A stretch of 38,053 bases of DNA from Bacteroidota bacterium (lineage in GTDB: Bacteria > Bacteroidota > Ignavibacteria > UBA10030 > UBA6906). The DNA is taken from contig JAUQWO010000019.1 of assembly GCA_030835135.1 (NCBI GenBank), forward strand, positions 1 to 38,053, written 5' to 3'. A program made the position numbers and the translations under genes. The notes beneath the pieces were generated by a model that ran no database searches, had not been told where the DNA came from, and was given only the letters and a program-made list of their open reading frames with translations. Shown piece by piece: positions 16,621 to 22,987 of this stretch (position 1 is its first letter; each line of letters starts with the position of its first letter).

Positions 16621-17193
16621 ATGGCAAAGAAGGCCCCCAAGACCGCTGCAGCAAAGGCGACGGCCAAGAAGAAGCCGGCGAAGGCTGTGGCACCGAAGAA
16701 GACCGCGACCCGTGCGGCCAAGCCCGCTCCGAAGAAGGCGGCGGAGAAGCCCGTGTCGCGTGCAGCTCTCGGGCCGCATGCCTATTCCGACGCCGAGCTC
16801 AAGAAGTTCAAGGAGATGATCCTCAGCAAACGGCAGGAGACCCTTGAGGAGCTGGACACCCTCAAGGAGACCATCATGGACACAACCACCGGCGAATATG
16901 TGAGCGAGAGCTCGAACTACTCGCTGCATATGGAGCAGGGGACGGACGCGATGGAGCGCGAGAAGACGTTCCTGTTCGCCTCGCGCAGCGGGAAGTTCGT
17001 GAACCAGCTCGACGAGGCGCTCATGCGCATCGAGAACAAGAGCTACGGCGTGTGCAAGGCCTGTGGTCTGCTCGTGCCGAAGGAGCGCCTGGATGCTGTG
17101 CCGACCGCGACGACGTGCGCCGAGTTCAAGAACACGGGTATCCCGTGCGAACGCGGCCGTGCGGCTCTGGCGCGCCAGAAGCAGAGCAAGTAG
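16621..17193 (+). CDS. TraR/DksA-family zinc-finger protein with histone-H1-like tail
   Basis: 190 aa. Residues 1-46 are almost only Lys, Ala, Pro and Thr, like the tail of histone H1, suggesting nucleic-acid contact. Residues 55-140 form the paired coiled-coil helices of the DksA/YlyA family, and the C-terminus has the zinc finger. Ligands seen are C145, C148 and C166; the expected fourth at 169 is Phe, and C176 a few residues later may substitute. DksA-type proteins bind RNA polymerase secondary channel; direct evidence for this variant is lacking. GGAGAGG precedes the ATG. Lies between ileS and lspA exactly as ylyA does in Bacillus. Confidence 0.88.
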   Translation: MAKKAPKTAAAKATAKKKPAKAVAPKKTATRAAKPAPKKAAEKPVSRAALGPHAYSDAELKKFKEMILSKRQETLEELDTLKETIMDTTTGEYVSESSNYSLHMEQGTDAMEREKTFLFASRSGKFVNQLDEALMRIENKSYGVCKACGLLVPKERLDAVPTATTCAEFKNTGIPCERGRAALARQKQSK

Positions 17194-17196
17194 CGC

Positions 17197-17778
17197 GTGC
17201 GCGTCCTCTTCCTCACCGCCGCGATCGTCATCGCCGATCAGGTGACGAAGCTGCTTGTCCGGGGCATCCAGATCCCCGCGCTGGGTATCGCGTGGGAGGG
17301 GATGCCGTACGGGATGAGCCGGCCGCTGATCGGTGACTTCATGCGGCTGACCTACATCGAGAATCCGGGGATGGCGTTCGGCATCGGCACGGGCGGAACG
17401 CCGTACTTCGCGATCTTCTCGCTCATCGCCAGTGTCGCCCTCATCGCGTATCTCTACCATATCCGGACGGCGCCGTTCTCCTTCCGCCTTGCGCTCGCTG
17501 CCGTCCTCGGCGGTGCGGTGGGCAACCTGGTCGACCGCGTGTTCTACGGCGTGATCTTCGGGTATGCGCCGCTGTTCCGCGGCCGCGTGGTGGATTTCTT
17601 CGACATGGATTTCTTCGACTTCACCGTGTTCGGCTATCACATGTCGCGTTTCGCGATCTTCAACATCGCGGATGCCAGCGTGACGGTGGGCATCATTCTG
17701 CTGCTGTATCTGCAGTATGTCGAAAGCCGTGCCGCGGCATCTCCTCCGCCCCCCGTCCCGCCGGCGGACCCTTCCTGA
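17197..17778 (+). CDS. lspA: lipoprotein signal peptidase (signal peptidase II)
   Basis: Inner-membrane aspartyl protease that removes signal peptides from diacylglyceryl-modified prolipoproteins. 193 aa with four membrane helices. Family motifs: IADQVTKLLV at the start, YIENPGMAFG, GGAVGNLVDRV with the first catalytic Asp, and FAIFNIADASVTVG with the second. The loop after helix 1 is longer than in E. coli. GTG start at 17197, three bases after the stop of the DksA-like gene. At least one client, the CHAT lipoprotein at 22988, is in the window. Confidence 0.95.
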   Translation: MRVLFLTAAIVIADQVTKLLVRGIQIPALGIAWEGMPYGMSRPLIGDFMRLTYIENPGMAFGIGTGGTPYFAIFSLIASVALIAYLYHIRTAPFSFRLALAAVLGGAVGNLVDRVFYGVIFGYAPLFRGRVVDFFDMDFFDFTVFGYHMSRFAIFNIADASVTVGIILLLYLQYVESRAAASPPPPVPPADPS

Positions 17779-17795
17779 GCGGATCCTGACATCCC

Positions 17796-18758
17796 ATGCG
17801 CCCGCAGATGGAGATCATCGTTCCCTCAGGAAAGAAACGGGAACGTCTGGATGTCTTCCTTACGCACCATGTGGAGAACGCGACCCGCACCAAGGTGCAG
17901 GCCGCCATCAAGGCCGGGTGCGTGATCGTGAACGGGCAGGCCGAACGGGCCAGTTATGCGGTGGCGCCGAACGATGTGATCCACATCACACTTCCTGAGT
18001 CCCCCGCTCCCGACGTTACCGCGGAAGCGATCCCCCTGTCCATCGTCTATGAAGACGGCCATCTCCTGGTGGTGAACAAACCGGCCGGCATGGTGACCCA
18101 TCCGGCGTACGGCAACTATACCGGGACACTGGTGAACGCGCTTCTCCACCATTGCGGCTCGCTCTCCGCAGTGAATGACCGATCACGGCCGGGGATCGTT
18201 CACCGACTCGACAAGGACACTTCCGGACTTCTGGTCGTGGCAAAGACCGACGCAGCGCATGCGCATCTGGGGCGGCAGTTCGCGCGCCGGACGATCAGGC
18301 GCGAGTATCAGGCCATTGTCTGGGGGGCGTTCCCCGTGGAGAAGGGGGTGATCGAGGCGAATCTCGGCCGGAGCAAGTCGGACCGCAAGAAGATGGCGGT
18401 GGTCGAGGGGGGCAAGGTTGCGGTGACCGAGTACACGGTTGTGGAGCGGTTCGCCTGGCTCTCGTTGATCCGGCTGAAGCTGCAGACGGGGCGGACCCAT
18501 CAGATCCGGGTCCATCTTGCGCACGTCGGGCATCCGGTATTCGGCGATCCGACCTACAACGGCCGGAGGATCCTGTTCGGGCCCGGGACCCCGCGGCAGA
18601 AGGCCGAAGTGCAGCGGATGCTCGATATCCTGACGCGTCAGGCCCTGCATGCGCGGACGATCGGGTTCAAGCACCCTGCGACCGGTGAGGAGATGTCGTT
18701 CGAGTGTCCTCTCCCCGAGGATATGACCGCGGTTCTGGCTCTGCTCCGGGGGGCGTAA
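17796..18758 (+). CDS. RluA/RluD family pseudouridine synthase
   Basis: Isomerises specific uridines in rRNA (RluD: 23S positions in helix 69) or other RNA. 320 aa. N-terminal S4 RNA-binding domain (ERLDVFLTHH to about residue 75), then the catalytic domain with VVNKPAGMVTHP and the catalytic-Asp motif HRLDKDTSGLLVVAKT near residue 130; LKLQTGRTHQIRVHLAHVGHPVFGD is the second signature. Start ATG 17796; an in-frame ATG four codons on is possible. Position after lspA mirrors ylyB in Bacillus. Exact target cannot be set by eye. Confidence 0.93.
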   Translation: MRPQMEIIVPSGKKRERLDVFLTHHVENATRTKVQAAIKAGCVIVNGQAERASYAVAPNDVIHITLPESPAPDVTAEAIPLSIVYEDGHLLVVNKPAGMVTHPAYGNYTGTLVNALLHHCGSLSAVNDRSRPGIVHRLDKDTSGLLVVAKTDAAHAHLGRQFARRTIRREYQAIVWGAFPVEKGVIEANLGRSKSDRKKMAVVEGGKVAVTEYTVVERFAWLSLIRLKLQTGRTHQIRVHLAHVGHPVFGDPTYNGRRILFGPGTPRQKAEVQRMLDILTRQALHARTIGFKHPATGEEMSFECPLPEDMTAVLALLRGA

Positions 18759-18771
18759 CGGGCCGTTTCGC

Positions 18772-18800
18772 TTGTCAGTGAGGGCCTGATGTCGTATATT
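18772..18800 (+). promoter_or_regulatory. promoter of the 305-aa outer-membrane protein gene
   Basis: TTGTCA (18772-18777), 17 nt, TATATT (18795-18800), predicted start near 18807. It supports translation from ATG 18838, which has GGAGAGAGGA directly before it, and not from the ATG at 18805, which would sit before the transcript start. Confidence 0.6.
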
Positions 18801-18837
18801 AACCATGTTGCACCCCACCCACATCCAGGAGAGAGGA

Positions 18838-19755
18838 ATGAACACTTCGCGTGAACGCCTGTTGCTGTTGTTGTGTGTGCTGATGGGAGGCTTTCTCCTG
18901 CTTGCTCCGCAGGCCAGCGCCCAGACGGAACTGGAAAAGGCCATTCAGCAGTACAACGCCAACTCCATCGGTGGCTATCTTCAGCCCATCGCGGATCTCG
19001 TTGGTGCAAATATGCATGCGGGATACTATCACTCGGCCTACATTCCCCAGAGTGGTTTTTCCATCGGGATCGATATCGTTGCCATGGGATCGCTGGTGAA
19101 GGATGAGCAGAAGACCTACACGGCTTCGGCTCCGGCCGGTTTTACGCCCGGCAGTTTCCAGACCGCGACGATCTTCGGCGGCAAGGGGACCGCGGTCACA
19201 CACCAGACGAACACCAGTCTGCAGTATAAAGGGAGCGACGGCATCTTCAATGTGTCCATGTTCCCCATGGCTGCGCCCCAGCTCCGCATCGGATCCCTCT
19301 ACGGGACCGAACTGGTTGTCCGTTTCCTTGCGACACCTTCGCTTGGCGAGAACAAGCTGCCGGTCCTGACGTTCTGGGGTGCGGGCGCCCGTCACAGTAT
19401 CAGCCAGTATATCCCGTACTGCCCGGTGGACATCGCCGCCAGCTTCTTCTATTCGAAATTCTCCTTCGGCGATCTGATCACGGCCAACGGTGTCGCATTC
19501 GGCGTGCAGGCGAGCAAGAGCATCAAGATCCTCATGCTGTACGGTGGCCTCTCCTATGAGAAGAGCACCATGGACCTGAGCTTCAAGACCACCGATCCGA
19601 CCTCCACGCCCCTCGTGGATGTGGCGCTCAACGGTGCGAACAAGTTCCGCGGTACCATCGGTGTTGGCGTGAACTTCGGGCTCTTCAAGGTCTTCGCCGA
19701 TGCCAACTTCGGCACGGTGACCAACTATTCGGGCGGTATCGGTTTCGGCCGGTAA
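18838..19755 (+). CDS. outer-membrane barrel-type protein, probably DUF6588 family
   Basis: A 305-aa exported protein: signal peptide with a long Leu-rich core ending at PQASAQ (about residue 27), a short helical region (TELEKAIQQYNANSIGGYLQPIADLVGANM), then Gly/aromatic-rich strands typical of Bacteroidota barrels, ending GGIGFGR. The opening (export signal, 'YLQPIADLVGANMHAGYYHSA') resembles DUF6588 proteins, which I recall as Bacteroidota-specific and uncharacterised; family call is moderate. Own promoter upstream. Followed 48 bp later by a small exported protein on the same strand. Confidence 0.75.
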   Translation: MNTSRERLLLLLCVLMGGFLLLAPQASAQTELEKAIQQYNANSIGGYLQPIADLVGANMHAGYYHSAYIPQSGFSIGIDIVAMGSLVKDEQKTYTASAPAGFTPGSFQTATIFGGKGTAVTHQTNTSLQYKGSDGIFNVSMFPMAAPQLRIGSLYGTELVVRFLATPSLGENKLPVLTFWGAGARHSISQYIPYCPVDIAASFFYSKFSFGDLITANGVAFGVQASKSIKILMLYGGLSYEKSTMDLSFKTTDPTSTPLVDVALNGANKFRGTIGVGVNFGLFKVFADANFGTVTNYSGGIGFGR

Positions 19756-19803
19756 GGCCAGCCGTGTTCAGAGCATGAGATTGAAATCACTGGAGAGATG
19801 AGA

Positions 19804-20355
19804 ATGAAAACGAAAGCGCTGCTCCTGCTCCTTCTCGGGATCCTGGCGACGACCGGTTCCACCTGCATCCAGGATGGGTTCCTGGTCTCCGTCAACGTGC
19901 CGATCAAGGCCACGTTCCCCATCAACGCGGGACCGAACCTGGTATTCTCCGGCTCGCAGACCATCAAGCTGTCGGATCTGATCGACGCATCATACGTCGA
20001 CAATCTGAAGAACGTCCGCTACTTCGATGTCCGCATCAGCACGACCGGCACCTACAACGGCACCGTGTTCGTGACCGGCAGCATCGACGGCAGCGAGCTG
20101 ATCAAGACAAAGAATACCCCGACGCCGTGGAGCGATCTTGCCACGCCGCAATCGCTGCTCACCGGAACGACCAAGTTCGATTTTCAGGCGGCCGGTCTGG
20201 CCCAGCTCATGGCCAAACTGGATCAATTCAAATCGAATCCGAACACGACGGTCACGCTCGCAGCCAACGGGACGTTGAGCGGAGAGACGCCTGTCCCGAC
20301 CGGGCTCGCCCTGGTCGTTGAGATCTATGCACAGGCGGATTCCGAAGTGAAGTAA
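19804..20355 (+). CDS. small exported protein of unknown function
   Basis: 183 aa with an N-terminal Leu-rich signal (KALLLLLLGILATTG) and a Cys at residue 21 in GSTC, which is close to but not a canonical lipobox, so it may be a lipoprotein or a signal-peptidase-I substrate. The mature part is beta-rich with repeated Thr/Asn/Gly runs and FPINAGPNLVFSG, suggesting an Ig-like or jelly-roll fold (inference). GGAGAG is six bases before ATG 19804; the ATG at 19798 has no spacing for it. Probably cotranscribed with the preceding outer-membrane protein, and may be its periplasmic or surface partner. Confidence 0.7.
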   Translation: MKTKALLLLLLGILATTGSTCIQDGFLVSVNVPIKATFPINAGPNLVFSGSQTIKLSDLIDASYVDNLKNVRYFDVRISTTGTYNGTVFVTGSIDGSELIKTKNTPTPWSDLATPQSLLTGTTKFDFQAAGLAQLMAKLDQFKSNPNTTVTLAANGTLSGETPVPTGLALVVEIYAQADSEVK

Positions 20356-20399
20356 CAGATCATTGGTGGATCCGCGGTAGCACGCAGCAGGACGGCTCG

Positions 20400-21593
20400 A
20401 TGATGACGGGGGAACCGGTGAACATCCTCGGCATGAGCCGGGAAGAATTGCGGTCGTTCGCAGCGGAACTCGGCGAACGGCCCTACCGCGGCGACCAGGT
20501 GTACCAGTGGCTCTATGCCAGAGGTGCCACCGGGTTCGATGTGATGACCGATTGCGGACGGGCATTCAGGGAGACCCTGCATGCCCGTGCGCGTATCGCG
20601 GGTGTTGCCCAGGTGAAGAATCAACTCTCACCGGCCGACGGCACCACCAAGTTTCTCTTCGCTCTTTCTGATGGCTTGCAGATCGAAAGCGTCCTGATCC
20701 CTCCCTCCTCGGCCTTCGAGGGGGATGACCCCGGGGATGAAGAACCCCGGTCGTCCCGTGAACGCCTCACCCTTTGCGTCTCTACCCAGGTCGGTTGTCC
20801 GTTGGACTGCGCCTTTTGCGCCACCGGCACCATGGGGTATCTCCGCAATCTGACCCCCGGCGAGATCATCGACCAGGTGCTGACGGTCCGCCGCCTCACC
20901 GGCCGCACCATTACGAACGTGGTGTTCATGGGGATGGGCGAGCCGATGCTCAACTATGACGCCGTCATCCGTGCCGGTATGCTGATGACCGACGGGGCAG
21001 GCATCGCCGCACGGCGCATCACGGTCTCGACCGCCGGCTGGGCCGATGGGATCCGCCGCATGGCCGATGAACGCACGCGCATGAAGCTCGCGGTCTCGCT
21101 GCACAGCGCCGTGCCTGCGACGCGCGACGCGCTGATGCCCGTGACGCGCCGCTTCCCGCTGGATGCGCTGCGTGCAGCACTCCAGTATTATTACGCGCGG
21201 ACAAAGGTCCGCGTGACGTACGAGTACATATTCTTCGACGGGATCAACGACACGCCCCTGGAGGTGCGCCGCCTGATCGCCTTCGCACGTGCGATCCCGT
21301 GCAAGCTCAATGTGATCCCGTATCACGAGATCGGATTCGCGGGGCCGGAAGGCATCGGCGCTTCACTGCGCCCCTCGCCCCGCATGCATGAGATCGTCGA
21401 AGAACTCCGGCGCGCCAACCTGACGGTCATCGTCCGCAGCAGCGCCGGCGAAGATATCGCCGCAGCCTGCGGGCAACTCGCCGTGCAGGGCCTGCGCCGG
21501 TCACGGTCCGGACGTTCCACGCGGGGAGTACCCGACGCGGAACACGGCCCGCGCAGCATCGTCACCCAACACAGACACGACAGGCGTCCATGA
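20400..21593 (+). CDS. rlmN: dual-specificity 23S rRNA/tRNA methyltransferase RlmN
   Basis: Radical-SAM enzyme adding a C2 methyl to A2503 of 23S rRNA and A37 of some tRNAs. 397 aa. The radical-SAM cluster motif is C133-x3-C137-x2-C140 (CPLDCAFC); GMGEPMLNY and the C-terminal SSAGEDIAAACGQL with the mechanistic Cys are present. An acidic insertion (FEGDDPGDEEPRSS, about 106-119) sits just before the LTLCVSTQVG strand and is longer than in E. coli. Ends in a basic tail. Its TGA overlaps the adk ATG (ATGA). Confidence 0.96.
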   Translation: MMTGEPVNILGMSREELRSFAAELGERPYRGDQVYQWLYARGATGFDVMTDCGRAFRETLHARARIAGVAQVKNQLSPADGTTKFLFALSDGLQIESVLIPPSSAFEGDDPGDEEPRSSRERLTLCVSTQVGCPLDCAFCATGTMGYLRNLTPGEIIDQVLTVRRLTGRTITNVVFMGMGEPMLNYDAVIRAGMLMTDGAGIAARRITVSTAGWADGIRRMADERTRMKLAVSLHSAVPATRDALMPVTRRFPLDALRAALQYYYARTKVRVTYEYIFFDGINDTPLEVRRLIAFARAIPCKLNVIPYHEIGFAGPEGIGASLRPSPRMHEIVEELRRANLTVIVRSSAGEDIAAACGQLAVQGLRRSRSGRSTRGVPDAEHGPRSIVTQHRHDRRP

Positions 21594-22243
21594 AACTTCT
21601 TCTTTTCGGTGCCCCGGGCGTGGGGAAGGGCACCCAGGCAAAGCTCCTCGCCGATTACTATTCCATTCCACATTTTTCCACCGGCGATATGCTCCGCGCC
21701 GCCGTTGCCGCGCAGACCTACCTTGGCGTGCAGGCGAAGCAGCATATGGATGGCGGACGGCTCGTTCCCGATGAACTGATGATCGCGATGATCCGCGATG
21801 CGCTCGTCGGGCCGACGGCGAAGACCGGCTTCATCCTCGACGGCTTCCCGCGGACCGTGCCACAGGCCGAGACGCTGACGGTGATCTTCCATGACATCGG
21901 CGCCAGCGTGTTCACGGTCGTGAACATCGATGTGGATCCGGAACTCATCATCAAGCGGCTCAGCAGCCGTTTGATGTGTCCGAACGACGGGAAGATCTTC
22001 AGCAGCGAACTGATGGATGTCCGCCAGAACGGTCCCTGTCCGGCATGCGGCACCCCGCTCATCCAGCGTGTGGATGACCGTCCGGAGACCGTGCGGGAGC
22101 GCCTCGAGGTGTATAACGCGAAGACCGCCCCGGTGCTCACGTTCTACGAGAAGCTCGGTGTTGTCGTGACGGTCGATGGCAATGATACCGTCGATGCCGT
22201 CAACCTGAATATCCGCAACAAACTCAGAGCGCTGAAGCGGTGA
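21590..22243 (+). CDS. adk: adenylate kinase
   Basis: Interconverts AMP + ATP and 2 ADP. 217 aa, long-lid form. P-loop GAPGVGKGTQ at residues 7-16, the AMP site STGDMLR and the DGFPRT motif are all present. The LID (about 127-160) has Cys residues in LMCPNDGK and CPACGTP, consistent with a zinc-binding lid as in many Gram-positive and Bacteroidota enzymes. ATG overlaps the rlmN stop; its TGA overlaps the start of the next gene, so the three are one translationally coupled unit. Confidence 0.97.
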   Translation: MKLLLFGAPGVGKGTQAKLLADYYSIPHFSTGDMLRAAVAAQTYLGVQAKQHMDGGRLVPDELMIAMIRDALVGPTAKTGFILDGFPRTVPQAETLTVIFHDIGASVFTVVNIDVDPELIIKRLSSRLMCPNDGKIFSSELMDVRQNGPCPACGTPLIQRVDDRPETVRERLEVYNAKTAPVLTFYEKLGVVVTVDGNDTVDAVNLNIRNKLRALKR

Positions 22244-22977
22244 TGCTCGTGGCCGCACATCGGGGTGCTTCGGGACATGCGCCCGAGAACACGATGGCGG
22301 CCTTCCATGCGGCCGTCGTCGCCGGCGCGGACCTCATCGAGCTCGATGTCCGCTTCAGCAGCGATCTTGTCCCCGTTGTGATCCACGACCGTACGCTCGC
22401 CCGCACCGCGGGCGGGCGTGGCACGGTCGCCACCCTCTCCTTTGCGGACCTGTCCCGTCACGATGCCGGACGATGGTTCCATTCCCGGTTCGCCGGCGAA
22501 CAGGTGCCATCGCTCGCCAGCGTTCTGACCGGGATCCCTCCGGACATGGGCATCAACATCGAGGTGAAACCCGATGGCGATGCAAGGCCGCTGGCGCTCC
22601 TGGCAGACCGCGTGCGGGAAGAGATCCATACGCATCGCGGCACACGGCAGGTGCTGGTGTCGTCCTTTGATCATCGCTTCCTTCGCGCCTACCGGCATAG
22701 TGCGCCGCATGATCCGCTCGGGGTGCTTCTGCACCCCGTGCGCGATCTTGCCCGCCGCCCGGTGGCCATTGCGCGCCGATTGGATGCAGCGTATATTTTC
22801 TGCAGCCGTTCCCTTCTCCGCAGGTCCATGATCGATGCGGCCCATGACGCGGGGTTCGGCGTTGGCGTCTATACCGTGAACGCCACGGCTATGATCCCCC
22901 GGCTTGCCCGCTATGGGATCGATCTGGTCTTCACGAATTTCCCGGCGGAGATCCGGGCAGCACTGGAGCGCACCTGA
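22243..22977 (+). CDS. glycerophosphodiester phosphodiesterase
   Basis: Hydrolyses glycerophosphodiesters to sn-glycerol-3-phosphate and an alcohol. 244 aa TIM-barrel of the GDPD family. AHRGASGHAPENT at the N-terminus supplies the catalytic His/Arg, LIELDVRFSSDLVPVVIHDRTL the metal-binding Glu/Asp and second His, and INIEVKPD the third acidic site. No signal peptide, so cytoplasmic. Starts either at the GTG 22240 or the ATG 22243 overlapping the adk stop; ATG preferred. Ten bases separate it from the CHAT lipoprotein. Confidence 0.93.
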   Translation: MLVAAHRGASGHAPENTMAAFHAAVVAGADLIELDVRFSSDLVPVVIHDRTLARTAGGRGTVATLSFADLSRHDAGRWFHSRFAGEQVPSLASVLTGIPPDMGINIEVKPDGDARPLALLADRVREEIHTHRGTRQVLVSSFDHRFLRAYRHSAPHDPLGVLLHPVRDLARRPVAIARRLDAAYIFCSRSLLRRSMIDAAHDAGFGVGVYTVNATAMIPRLARYGIDLVFTNFPAEIRAALERT

Positions 22978-22987
22978 GGAGGAGACC

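Noticed and set aside
13084-17640. A 1518-codon open frame on the minus strand opposite pnp-ileS-dksA
   Set aside because: It is a shadow of highly conserved genes on the plus strand; the translation is Arg/His/Leu-rich low-complexity without motifs, as GC-rich codon use creates stop-free antisense frames.
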